From positions 151,912 through 215,911 of the forward strand of contig CBFHMJ010000018.1 in the NCBI GenBank assembly GCA_965656875.1: 64,000 nt of DNA, written 5' to 3'. This DNA comes from CBFHMJ01 sp965656875. Lineage in GTDB: Bacteria; Pseudomonadota; Gammaproteobacteria; Enterobacterales; Alteromonadaceae. Below the pieces are notes generated by a model. It saw only the letters and a list, made by a program, of their open reading frames with translations, was not told the origin of the DNA and searched no databases. The position numbers were made by a program, and so were the translations under genes. Shown one piece after another: positions 54,090 through 63,403 of this stretch. Position 1 is the stretch's first letter. Every line of letters starts with the position of its first letter.

Positions 54090-55343
54090 TTAGTTATTGT
54101 CGTCGATATGTCCCGGAGACGGTTCGACAGGTAATTCATTGTGTTGAAAGGAATAAGGTTTTCTCATAATGCTCAGGAAAATTAGCAGTGAAGCCAGAGC
54201 ACAAATAATGCTCATCATCATGGGATAGTAAGGAGATAACGTAGCGAGCCAGCTACCGGCCAGGATACTCAAGACGGTGCCTGAGGCTGACAAGGTAGCC
54301 AGAATACCCATCAGTTTGCCTTGATCGTCCACACTGGTGAGGTCGGAAACAAAAACACCAATATGAGTGCCGGAAGTGACGATGAAAATCCCCAACAGGG
54401 TGAAACTGACAACAAAGATCGCCATGCTGTCAGCGTTGACCATTATCAGCGCCAGTGTCAGATAGCCCATTAATGACAGGATGATGTTGTTATGAAGTGA
54501 TAAAAGTCTTTTGCTGAGTTTAACGACCACCAGGCTGGAGAAGATCAGCGCGAAGGTCAGAACAACGGTCAATAAGGTTATTCCATCGCTACCAAATCCG
54601 TATATTTTCACCAGGTATAATGGGTAGAACTGATAAAAGATCGAAAATGCCAGAGCGCTCAGCAAGTTGATGATGCAAACAACCAGTACGCCGGGTTGTT
54701 TAAAGATTTTCCAGGCATTAAACCGACTAAGGCCTGTCTCTTTTTGAGTTGGTTTCCAGGTTTCGTTGAACGTCTTGATGATCAGAAGCATGCCGCATAC
54801 ATTCAACAAGGCAGCAAAATAGAAGGGCATTGCATCGGTAAAGTAGAGTAAAACACCGCTAATGATCGGGCCAATCAGGTAGCCGACATACACCGCCGCG
54901 TGAATGTAACTGAATGAGGTCGTTTTTGGAATCACGGGTGATAAGTCTGCGGCAATGCTTCGAGCAATCGAGATATTGCCTTCGAACATGCCAGTAATAA
55001 GCCGTGATGCCAGTAATAGTGGATAGTGCTGTGTCATCAAAGCATAACCGGATAACACGTAACCAACAGAGCCTCCGAGCAGTGACCAGGTTAACACTGA
55101 TTTACGGCCAAAATGGTCAGCCATTGCGCCCATGATATGGCCACCGAGCGCCATACCCAGTGGATAGCACGCCAGCACAAATCCCAGTAAGACTTCGGGC
55201 GAAAACTGGTGAAAAGTACTTAATGCAGTATGTTCACCATTCAAGAAAGTTGGTGCAAGAATAGGATAGGGCAGTGCGACACCGATATAGCTGATGCAGA
55301 CCAGCAGCAGAACACTCGCCAGGGTTTTCTTTTCAGCTATCAT
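54090..55343 (-). CDS. MFS transporter (drug/product exporter type)
   Basis: A 417-residue inner-membrane transporter with about twelve helices. The MFS loop 2-3 signature is GGHIMGAMADHFGRKSV. Similarity in layout to TetA-type antiporters suggests export, and the cluster position suggests export of the peptide product. SD AGGAC before ATG at 55343. It is 16 bp after the VOC gene and 20 bp before the PLP enzyme gene. Confidence 0.9.
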   Translation of the reverse strand: MIAEKKTLASVLLLVCISYIGVALPYPILAPTFLNGEHTALSTFHQFSPEVLLGFVLACYPLGMALGGHIMGAMADHFGRKSVLTWSLLGGSVGYVLSGYALMTQHYPLLLASRLITGMFEGNISIARSIAADLSPVIPKTTSFSYIHAAVYVGYLIGPIISGVLLYFTDAMPFYFAALLNVCGMLLIIKTFNETWKPTQKETGLSRFNAWKIFKQPGVLVVCIINLLSALAFSIFYQFYPLYLVKIYGFGSDGITLLTVVLTFALIFSSLVVVKLSKRLLSLHNNIILSLMGYLTLALIMVNADSMAIFVVSFTLLGIFIVTSGTHIGVFVSDLTSVDDQGKLMGILATLSASGTVLSILAGSWLATLSPYYPMMMSIICALASLLIFLSIMRKPYSFQHNELPVEPSPGHIDDNN

Positions 55344-55359
55344 CGGCGTCCTGTGGTCG

Positions 55360-55794
55360 TTATAGATCGTAGTCGTTCATTTCTGCCGGAACAGTGCTTT
55401 TATAAGCGACCAGTTCCAGAATCAACGTATCGAAGATATAGATGTAAGCGCGTGTCCGGTGTGGATGGGTATCATCCAGTCGTACATCGTTATAACCTTC
55501 ATCAGCAAAACGAGCCAATGTATCGTCCATGTTGTCAACGACAAAACCTAAGTGGTTAAAATAGTTATATTTATTTTCTTTAAATGGCAGGTTGTTAGGT
55601 GTCGATTGCAATGCCAGATAATGACTGTCATTACCCACATGTTGCCAGCGAGTATGGTATTCCGTGCCGTCAATCACTTCTTTGATAACGCCCTCGCCAC
55701 GAATCCGAAAATCCGGAAATACCGTTGTAAAAAACTTTGCCGCTGCATCAATGTCACTTACGGTGCAGTTGTAATGTTCCAGGTAGGTAGACAT
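55360..55794 (-). CDS. VOC-family (glyoxalase/dioxygenase-like) protein
   Basis: A 144-residue vicinal-oxygen-chelate fold protein. It starts LEHYNCTVSDIDAAAKFFTTVFP and has metal-ligand candidates at His6 and in YFNHLGFVVDNMDDT and RAYIYIFDTLILELVAY (Glu). Family activities include glyoxalase, dioxygenase and bleomycin-type resistance, so here it could modify the product or protect the producer. SD GGAGGA at the ATG (55794). It lies between the hydroxylase and the exporter genes. Confidence 0.85.
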   Translation of the reverse strand: MSTYLEHYNCTVSDIDAAAKFFTTVFPDFRIRGEGVIKEVIDGTEYHTRWQHVGNDSHYLALQSTPNNLPFKENKYNYFNHLGFVVDNMDDTLARFADEGYNDVRLDDTHPHRTRAYIYIFDTLILELVAYKSTVPAEMNDYDL

Positions 55795-55844
55795 CTGCTG
55801 TCCTCCAGTGTTTGGTTAGTTAATCCGGTTCTTGGTCCGGGTTT

Positions 55845-56591
55845 TTACAAGGTGTAGTCGTGATTCTCCAACCGCCCCATGAGGCGGTCGGAGTATCGTT
55901 TGCCGACAAACTGAGTCCATTGAACATTTAATGTGTGTAACCAGGCAGGTAACGGACGGAGAACATCGACCAGAAGAACGGCGCGAATTTCATCAGAATG
56001 ATTAACAACTTCATGATTCCAGCTGTCATCAAACAACACGCCTTTGTCCTGCTGCCAGGTATAAATTTGATCAAAAATTCGAATATGAGGAGGGTTATTC
56101 TTTGGTACTTTCAATGCCAGGTGATAACGCAGATAACCATGATAAGGACCATCGTGCGCCGGCACCGATTTATTTGGATCAAGAATGGAGAAAAACGCCT
56201 GATTAACGTTGGGTATTTTTTGCAGTAGGGCGCGGGTTTCAGGACATTGATCCTGTAAATCTGCATTGTTGCCACAGACTTCCAGCATAAATACTTTCCA
56301 GTCATTCGTGGTCGTTTCTGAGATTTCTTGCTGTATGTCGTCAAGTTCGTGGTAACGCGGTAGATTCTCGCGATTAGCAAGAACAGCAGTAAATTCTTCT
56401 TTTATAGTTTCAATATTGTCTTCGAGGATTTGCAGAGACGGGTAGACTGAATTGACGTCATGAAAGATTCCACGCTGCTGACCACCGGCAAGCTTAAAGC
56501 AAAGCCAGTCCAGTAGCTTGAAATACCGTAGTAACAGGGGCCGGATAAATAAGCCAAACAATCGAGTTTTAAGCGACGGTTTATTTGTCAT
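55845..56591 (-). CDS. Aspartyl/asparaginyl beta-hydroxylase-like (LpxO-type) dioxygenase
   Basis: A 248-residue Fe(II)/2-oxoglutarate dioxygenase of the aspartyl/asparaginyl beta-hydroxylase family. Visible motifs are PAHDGPYHGYLRYHLALKVPKNNPPHIRI (His-x-Asp metal pair) and SWNHEVVNHSDEIRAVLLVDVLRPLP (distal His and 2-oxoglutarate Arg). An N-terminal amphipathic segment resembles LpxO. In the NRPS context it may hydroxylate an amino acid, perhaps Asp/Asn on the first module; lipid A hydroxylation is the alternative. First gene of the minus-strand operon. Confidence 0.85.
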   Translation of the reverse strand: MTNKPSLKTRLFGLFIRPLLLRYFKLLDWLCFKLAGGQQRGIFHDVNSVYPSLQILEDNIETIKEEFTAVLANRENLPRYHELDDIQQEISETTTNDWKVFMLEVCGNNADLQDQCPETRALLQKIPNVNQAFFSILDPNKSVPAHDGPYHGYLRYHLALKVPKNNPPHIRIFDQIYTWQQDKGVLFDDSWNHEVVNHSDEIRAVLLVDVLRPLPAWLHTLNVQWTQFVGKRYSDRLMGRLENHDYTL

Positions 56592-57133
56592 AACAACTCA
56601 CTTCCTCTGCACATCCACACATATTCATCATGTATAAAGCAGTAGACTTAAAATTAACCGCGTGAGGAATGAAGAAGACGTAACTTCGACGTGAAAGTTG
56701 TTGGACTTTTTTGTGACTTTCTATCGTAGCGACATGATTTATTAGTAAAGTTTATTTAAATCAAATTGTTAGAAAGAATAAACACATGAGAAGTACCTGG
56801 CAGACGCTAAATATTTTCTCTGTAAGATTCATTGTAAATTCTCATGTGTGATTTTAAGGCGTATGGCGAAGCTCTGTTTTACAGAGTCTGGCAACAATAT
56901 GTTGAAGGTGCTGTATGTAAGCTATTGAATATTGATAATTATTTATAAATTTAGTGGTTCGACTTTGCTAAGTCACAAAAAAGTTCTTTTTTCCTTATTG
57001 CTACAAATCCATGCTTTTTCATACCGTTGACCGAGTTAATAAATCAGAACAGGTATGACTGAACCGGGTCGCCAGATCCGGAGATGTTCTGATCATCGTT
57101 ATCTTAACCAACGTTCAATATAAGGGCCTGGGA
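56592..57133. promoter_or_regulatory. Divergent control region of the NRPS cluster
   Basis: No gene is seen in 542 AT-rich bp between the two divergent cluster operons. An 11-bp perfect inverted repeat ACACATGAGAA/TTCTCATGTGT lies at 56782-56849. A small hairpin CTCTGT/ACAGAG is at 56872-56886. Promoters for both operons must lie here. Confidence 0.5.
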
Positions 57134-57694
57134 ATGAAGCAAATTGCAATTGTTTATCACAGTACTTTTTCAAATACACAGAAACTGGCTGAAGCCGTAT
57201 TAGAAGGCGCAACCGGGCAGGGTGACATGATGGTTAAACTCATTGATGTAACGGCCTGTGAAGACGAGCAATGGCAATACATACATGACTCTCAGGCAAT
57301 CATTTTTGGTTCACCAACCTATCTGGGTAGCATCTCGTCAAAGTTTAAAGCGTTTATGGAAAAAACCTCGCCTGTCTGGGGCGAACAAGGTTGGAATGGC
57401 AAATTCGCCGCCGGTTTTTGTGTTTCTGACTGCGCCAGCGGCGATAAATTCCAGGTGCTGACTCAGATGATGGTCTTTGCCGCACAGCATGGGATGAACT
57501 GGATTAATCTCGGCTTATTGCCCGGCGACACCAGTAAAACCGATGATGAAGAAAACCTCAATCGACTGGGTGGCTGGATAGGCGCAATGGCACAACGCAA
57601 CAAGGAAACCGCTACCCCTTATCTTGCCGATATCAAAACCGCCAAACATCTGGGTGAACGAGTCGCGCAGGTTGTGCGGCAACATCAGTGGTAA
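57134..57694 (+). CDS. Flavodoxin-fold protein (WrbA/NADPH-FMN reductase-like)
   Basis: A 186-residue flavodoxin-like protein that should bind FMN. The phosphate loop is YHSTFSNTQKLAEAV and the FMN-contacting SPTYLGSISSKFKAFMEKT and CASGDKF follow. The family includes NAD(P)H:quinone reductases and flavodoxins that give electrons to tailoring oxygenases. Its position 78 bp before the NRPS and in the same direction suggests an accessory redox role. Function in this cluster is unknown. Confidence 0.85.
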   Translation: MKQIAIVYHSTFSNTQKLAEAVLEGATGQGDMMVKLIDVTACEDEQWQYIHDSQAIIFGSPTYLGSISSKFKAFMEKTSPVWGEQGWNGKFAAGFCVSDCASGDKFQVLTQMMVFAAQHGMNWINLGLLPGDTSKTDDEENLNRLGGWIGAMAQRNKETATPYLADIKTAKHLGERVAQVVRQHQW

Positions 57695-57772
57695 TTCCCC
57701 ATTTTATTTAAGGCCTGTATCGGGCCTGAAAACCCCTGATTGCGTGTGTTCACGAGTTGATGGAGTGCCCGG

Positions 57773-60700
57773 ATGAAAGAGCGTGAAGTGATCCAAGATG
57801 GTTTAACAGAACTCAATGATGCCTGGTTGTCTCACTGGGCAGCTCGGGAGATATACCAACCTTTCACATCAGAGCCCCCGTTATTTCCTGTTGAAGAGAT
57901 GCGGGTATTTACTGAATCCAATGCTGTAATGCCAGGATGCAACGTACAATTTTCGGATGAAGTATCGACCCGCATGTTGGCACTGTGTCAGCGTCGCTCC
58001 TGTATTCCGGCTGATTTTTTCACCCTGGTAGCGTTGGGATTACAGCGGCTTTATAAAACACAGTTGCAAACAGGCGGTACGGAAACCCTGACATTTTCAG
58101 CCGGATTAAACGCATTGAGGCAAGGCATATGGGATCAGTGGCAAGCCATACAAACCTTGAGTGCGGATGACCAATCCAGACCAAAAGATTCACTGATACA
58201 GCAATATTTTCATTTTGATTGCGGTGCATTACTCAGTGCGGAATTTCGTGTTGGGCAATTTACACTATCCGTAACATCAAAAACGCAGTTTGATGCAGAG
58301 TGTATGCTGGAAAACGCGGTGTATCTGGTACGAGTCTTACTGGATTTCCCTGAACAGAATATTGAACCGTTAATTGCTATCGCTCCTTCACAACATCAGT
58401 GGCTTACAGCGCTGAACCAAACTTCTCAACCAGTTCCTGACTTGAATATCGCTCAACAGATTGTGCTGATGGCACAAACTCAGGGCGAAAAGATCGCTTT
58501 AATTATGGGTGATCAGCAAATGACTTATCGGGAGTTGCTGCAACGGGCTGAAGCGCTGGCGGTGTTGATTCAGCAAATGGTTGATACATCAGAAGCGAAC
58601 ATAGTGATCTATCTTGATCGTGGATTTGATGCATTGACTGCGATTCTGGCCGTGATGAAATCAGGGCTGGCATTCGTGCCCGTTGATCCTGCTTTTTCCA
58701 GTCGTCGTAGTGATTTTATTGTGGCGGATTGTAATCCTGCACTGGTTATTACCGACAGTGAACTGGCTGATAATCTGGCGGTTCCTCCGGGTGTCGACAC
58801 AGTTCTGATGGACAAGTTGTCGCTACCTTTTGAGTATCATTCCAATCCAGGGGTTGCTGATACTCACCCGGATCAGCTGGCTTATATTCTCTATACTTCA
58901 GGTTCTACGGGTAATCCTAAAGGTGTGCAGGTAACGCATCGAGGCGTGACCAATCTGGTTGCGGCAATGAGCCATGCCTGGCAAATCTCAGCATCCACCC
59001 GTTATCTCCAGTTTGCTTCAATGAGTTTTGATGCATCAATTCCTGAATGGGCTACAACGTTAAGCCAGGGTGGAACCGTTATTTTCAAACCTGCGAGGGA
59101 TCTTGGATTAAACGATGAATTACTGGATGTTATAGAGCAGCAACGAATTTCTGTGATTAAGATGCCAGCTGCGGCATTAGCGACATTACCCTGGCGTCAA
59201 TTACCGGATCTCGATGTTGTTATTACGGCAGGCGACGCCTGTAACCAGGATTTAGTTCGACGTTGGGCAAAAAAAGATAATCAGGGAAACCGACGGCTCT
59301 TCTTCAATTGCTACGGGCCGACAGAAATGAGCATCGGGACCACGATGTATCCCTGTGATCCAGCGGATCAGCATCCTTGTATTGGACGCCCAAACTTTAA
59401 TACTCAGGTTTATATACTGGATGAAGCCCTTAATTTATTGCCTCCGGGCGTGCAGGGTGAGTTATACCTGACGGGCGAAGGGGTTACTCGTGGCTATAAC
59501 CACCAACCTGCCAGAACCGCCGAAAACTGGTTGCCGAATCCGTTTGCTGATGATGGTAGTCGTTTGTATAAAAGCGGCGATGTTGGCTGGTATCGCAACG
59601 ATGGTCGGATTGAATTTGCAGGACGAGTTGATGATCAGATCAAAATCAGCGGTTTCAGGGTTGAACCTGGCGAGATAGAAAAAGTACTGAACAATCACGA
59701 GCAAATAGAGCAAAGTTGTGTGATTGCGATAGAACCTGCCGCTGCGGGTGCAAAGCAGCTAGTCGCTTATTTTCAGTTGGTGGACAGTGCAACACTCACT
59801 ATTGCTCAGTTACGAGAATGGTTGCAGCCTCAACTACCTGCCTACATGATCCCTGCGCTATTTCAGCAAGTTAAGTCGTTTGTGCTGACCACAAATGGCA
59901 AGATTGATAAGAAACAATTGCCACCCATTACGGCCTTTAATACAGATGAAGCATTTGCAGGCTTTGCCACGGATAAGCAGCAACAAGTGGCGCTTATCTG
60001 GCAGCAGTTCCTGGGCGGTCGCTTACCCGGACCAGATGATAATTTTTTCTTGCTGGGCGGTAGTTCACTGTCAGGTTCCGGAATTTGCCAGCACTTGAGC
60101 CAGCAGACAGGTCAACGAATTAGTCTGGCTACGTTAATGCAGTTTCCTGTGTTGCAGGAGTTCGTCAGCCGAATTACTCAGCTTAGTGAGAGCCAGAGTG
60201 AGCATGAAGGAATAGCTAACATCACGATTGATGTGGTTGATGGTGACTGGTTCGATACCAGTTTTGCGCAGCAACGTCTCTGGTATATGCAACAGTTACA
60301 ACCAGACTCACCATTTTACAACATTTGCTTTAACCTGACGTTTCGCCGCAACGTTCAACCTGAAAATCTCCAGGTCGTATTGCAATGGCTGGTGGATCAT
60401 CACCCTTCATTACGAACCTGCTATCGACAACAACAAGGAAAGTTACAGCAGAAAATAGTTCATATTGATGTTCGACTTACTCAGGAAGTAGTAACGGAAT
60501 CTACGCTAAAACAAAAGATTACCCAGCATGCCAGAACATCACTGAATTTGAGCAATGGACAAAACTGCGCATTTTCGCTGTTTACGGCAGGTAAGCATCA
60601 GACACTGTCGGTCGCTATTCATCATATTGCGACGGATGGTTATGGCATAGGTGTTTTTTGCCAGCAACTGAGTGATTTACTGAAAATTGACGATGACTCG

Positions 60701-63403
60701 TCAGGGACTTTTGCCACGGACAAGGTATTAATCAAAGATACAGTTAATCCAACCGTATTCTGGTTGGAACAGGAAGCGTCATTAGCCCGTTCCAGCCAAT
60801 GGCAAGCGTCACTGAACTGGTGGAATCTTCAACTAACCCATCATCATGACACCCTGAATCTGGTCGACGAAATTGCACCGACACAACAAGCCAGTTATGA
60901 AGGTGCTCAACTCAATTTTGTGATTGGTTCTTCACACCGAAGAGGGCTACAACAGCTTGCCAGTGAGCATTCAGTCACTTTGTATGCGCTGTTGGTAGCT
61001 GGTTTAGCAATATCGTTATCACCCTGGATGGAACAGGACGAACTGGCGGTAGGTGTAACTTTAGCTCCGGAAAGACCGACGGCATTAAATCAGCATATGG
61101 GATTATTTGTGAATACACTTCCGGTTTTTCTGTCGCCGGACGCCAATCAATCCACTTATCAGTTTTTGTCTGATGTGATGCAATCACTGATCGACGTACG
61201 ACTTCATCAGTCAATCCCGTTACAGCAAGTTGCTCGGCTCCAATCTGGTGATGAATCGCTGTTTCAGGTGTTGTTCGCTTATCAACAGATTGATCGTAAA
61301 CATAACAAAGTATTCGATTTTAATTATTCATCAAACAAAACTGCAAAATACAAATTAACGCTACTGACCGATGACGACGGTGATCAGCTTAATTGCCGGT
61401 TAGAGTACGACACAGGTCTCTTTTCTTCGGTGATTCCTACCGCTATTCAACAGCAATTCACACAAATTATTGCGCATTTTTGCCGCGTGAAATCAGAGAC
61501 CTTTGCTTCGACAAATACGGGAGACTGGTTAACTCGTGATTCGCTGTTAAGTGAACCTGTGGTGGAGCGCCTGCCAACAATAGACACGCGAATTGAACGA
61601 GTAGCAATCTTGTCGCCGGATGCGGTTGCACTGGTCTGGAATCAGGATGGCAGGAAACAACAACTGTCTTATCAGATGTTGATTAAAACGGCGGATTATC
61701 TCGCCATGTTGTTGGAGCAACGAGGAGCCAGCACCGGGAAAATAGTGGCGTTGGCTTTATATCAGGACGATCCATTGTTTGTCTTGTTGCAACTGGCTTG
61801 CCTGAAACTGGGCTGTCCGATTCTGGCGATTAGTGAGCACTACCCGGCTGAACGTGTCAGCTTGATGTTGGATCACGCCGAACCTGTGCTGGTGATCACG
61901 GAATCGATGGAAAACGAGCAGCTTTTTGATTATGCCGCGCGAGCCACTTCCCACTCATCAATTGTGTTAGCTGAACAGCTCGACTGGCAAAACGATGCTG
62001 CGACGGCTGCTTTTTCTTATCACGGTCAGTTATCCGATGTTGCTTATGTCGTCTTTACTTCTGGCACGACCGGCACGCCAAAAGGCATTGAAGTTCGCCA
62101 TAAAACACTGGCAAATCTGATCGACTGGCAATGCCGCCAGCCAGGTGATTCATCTATTGCTCACGTATTGCAATGTTCTGCGCCGGGTTTTGATGTGTCG
62201 TTACAAGAATTATTCTTCTGTTGGGCAAATGGTAGTAGCTATCACCTTGCTGATAAACAGATGCGCTACGACTTTGCGGCACTAACGGCTTTTAGCCAGC
62301 AATACCCGCTCAGCCAGTTGTTCATGCCAACAGCATTGTTTCACCAGTACGCCAGTTATCTCACCGAAACTCATCAGGATTGCCTGTATTCACAGATTAC
62401 TGTTGCGGGTGAACAATTGACTCTGGCTCCGGACGTTTGTGATGAACTGGCGAGAAAACATCAGTTCACCCTGATTAATCACTACGGACCAGCGGAAACA
62501 CATGTCGTAACCAGTGCCGTAATCGACTGGGAAAATCCCGATTTTCACATTGGTCGCCCGGTTGCAGGCTGTTCCGTCCTGGTATTAGACCAGCAACAGA
62601 AGATTCAACCGGTTGGTGTTGCTGGCGAGTTGTATATCGCTGGCGCTCATCTGGCAAAAGGCTATTTGCACGATCCTGTCAGAACAGCTCGACGTTTTAT
62701 TTCACTTCATGGTCAACGCATGTATGCAACGGGTGATTTAGCAAGAGTTCGACCTGATGGAAACATCGATTTTATAGGTCGGGTTGATGATCAGATAAAA
62801 ATCCGAGGTATGCGAGTAGAGCCTGGCGAAGTCGCACGTTATATCGAGTCTTCGCCACTGGTAAAACAGGCGTTTGTCGCTGGTATGCATAATCATCAGA
62901 CAGAGGTAGCTCTGGCATGCTGGATTCAATGGAATAACGGTGTCACCTGTGACGATCCGTTAGCTGAATTGAAGCGACAAATGAAGCATCAACTTCCCAA
63001 ATATATGCTGCCTGATAGTTGGAATGTGGTGCCTGCTTTTGGTTTTACAGCACATGGCAAGGTAGACCGTCAGGCATTAACGCCACCGCAATGGACGGAA
63101 TCCGGTGACCAGATGTCTGAACCGCTACAGGATTTGCTGGAAGAATTAATTGCCGAAATCTGGAGCGAAATTCTGGCGTTGCCTGTCGATAATAGACTGA
63201 TGGATTTTATGAACGCTGGTGGACACTCGCTTAAATTAATTCAGTTATCCACTGATTATCTTTCTGTTTTTGAACTCGAATTCCCGGTTGCTGAGTTGTT
63301 AGAGCACACGCTGTTGCATGAACAACGAGATTATTTGAATCGTAAGGCGATGGCTCAGGGAAGAGATCTGATGCAAGAGTTTGAGGATCTGGCTAATGCG
63401 TAA
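57773..63403 (+). CDS. Nonribosomal peptide synthetase, two modules
   Basis: An 1876-residue NRPS. Order: N-terminal condensation-like half domain (1 to about 215), A1 (228-720), T1 (LGGSS near 760), C2 with HHIATDG at 950 (about 800-1240), A2 (about 1265-1790), T2 (GGHSL at 1815). A1 motifs: YTSGSTGNPKG (about 372), NCYGPTE, SGDVG, GRVDDQIK, TNGKIDK. A2 motifs: FTSGTTGTPKG (about 1428), NHYGPAET, TGDLAR, GRVDDQIK. From the ten specificity positions I read A1 as D-A-P-K-I-A-C-I-G-K (no known match; K and G recall Asp/Asn codes). I read A2 as D-V-Q-F-T-A-H-V-V-K, one change from the known proline code. There is no TE. SD GGAG; stop overlaps the next NRPS start. Confidence 0.9.
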   Translation: MKEREVIQDGLTELNDAWLSHWAAREIYQPFTSEPPLFPVEEMRVFTESNAVMPGCNVQFSDEVSTRMLALCQRRSCIPADFFTLVALGLQRLYKTQLQTGGTETLTFSAGLNALRQGIWDQWQAIQTLSADDQSRPKDSLIQQYFHFDCGALLSAEFRVGQFTLSVTSKTQFDAECMLENAVYLVRVLLDFPEQNIEPLIAIAPSQHQWLTALNQTSQPVPDLNIAQQIVLMAQTQGEKIALIMGDQQMTYRELLQRAEALAVLIQQMVDTSEANIVIYLDRGFDALTAILAVMKSGLAFVPVDPAFSSRRSDFIVADCNPALVITDSELADNLAVPPGVDTVLMDKLSLPFEYHSNPGVADTHPDQLAYILYTSGSTGNPKGVQVTHRGVTNLVAAMSHAWQISASTRYLQFASMSFDASIPEWATTLSQGGTVIFKPARDLGLNDELLDVIEQQRISVIKMPAAALATLPWRQLPDLDVVITAGDACNQDLVRRWAKKDNQGNRRLFFNCYGPTEMSIGTTMYPCDPADQHPCIGRPNFNTQVYILDEALNLLPPGVQGELYLTGEGVTRGYNHQPARTAENWLPNPFADDGSRLYKSGDVGWYRNDGRIEFAGRVDDQIKISGFRVEPGEIEKVLNNHEQIEQSCVIAIEPAAAGAKQLVAYFQLVDSATLTIAQLREWLQPQLPAYMIPALFQQVKSFVLTTNGKIDKKQLPPITAFNTDEAFAGFATDKQQQVALIWQQFLGGRLPGPDDNFFLLGGSSLSGSGICQHLSQQTGQRISLATLMQFPVLQEFVSRITQLSESQSEHEGIANITIDVVDGDWFDTSFAQQRLWYMQQLQPDSPFYNICFNLTFRRNVQPENLQVVLQWLVDHHPSLRTCYRQQQGKLQQKIVHIDVRLTQEVVTESTLKQKITQHARTSLNLSNGQNCAFSLFTAGKHQTLSVAIHHIATDGYGIGVFCQQLSDLLKIDDDSSGTFATDKVLIKDTVNPTVFWLEQEASLARSSQWQASLNWWNLQLTHHHDTLNLVDEIAPTQQASYEGAQLNFVIGSSHRRGLQQLASEHSVTLYALLVAGLAISLSPWMEQDELAVGVTLAPERPTALNQHMGLFVNTLPVFLSPDANQSTYQFLSDVMQSLIDVRLHQSIPLQQVARLQSGDESLFQVLFAYQQIDRKHNKVFDFNYSSNKTAKYKLTLLTDDDGDQLNCRLEYDTGLFSSVIPTAIQQQFTQIIAHFCRVKSETFASTNTGDWLTRDSLLSEPVVERLPTIDTRIERVAILSPDAVALVWNQDGRKQQLSYQMLIKTADYLAMLLEQRGASTGKIVALALYQDDPLFVLLQLACLKLGCPILAISEHYPAERVSLMLDHAEPVLVITESMENEQLFDYAARATSHSSIVLAEQLDWQNDAATAAFSYHGQLSDVAYVVFTSGTTGTPKGIEVRHKTLANLIDWQCRQPGDSSIAHVLQCSAPGFDVSLQELFFCWANGSSYHLADKQMRYDFAALTAFSQQYPLSQLFMPTALFHQYASYLTETHQDCLYSQITVAGEQLTLAPDVCDELARKHQFTLINHYGPAETHVVTSAVIDWENPDFHIGRPVAGCSVLVLDQQQKIQPVGVAGELYIAGAHLAKGYLHDPVRTARRFISLHGQRMYATGDLARVRPDGNIDFIGRVDDQIKIRGMRVEPGEVARYIESSPLVKQAFVAGMHNHQTEVALACWIQWNNGVTCDDPLAELKRQMKHQLPKYMLPDSWNVVPAFGFTAHGKVDRQALTPPQWTESGDQMSEPLQDLLEELIAEIWSEILALPVDNRLMDFMNAGGHSLKLIQLSTDYLSVFELEFPVAELLEHTLLHEQRDYLNRKAMAQGRDLMQEFEDLANA

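Noticed and set aside
56935..56955. Fur-box-like sequence upstream of the NRPS operon
   Set aside because: GATAAT is followed by a generic AT-rich run; about half of the 19 consensus positions match, which is expected in such AT-rich DNA. The cluster is therefore not called a siderophore cluster on this basis.
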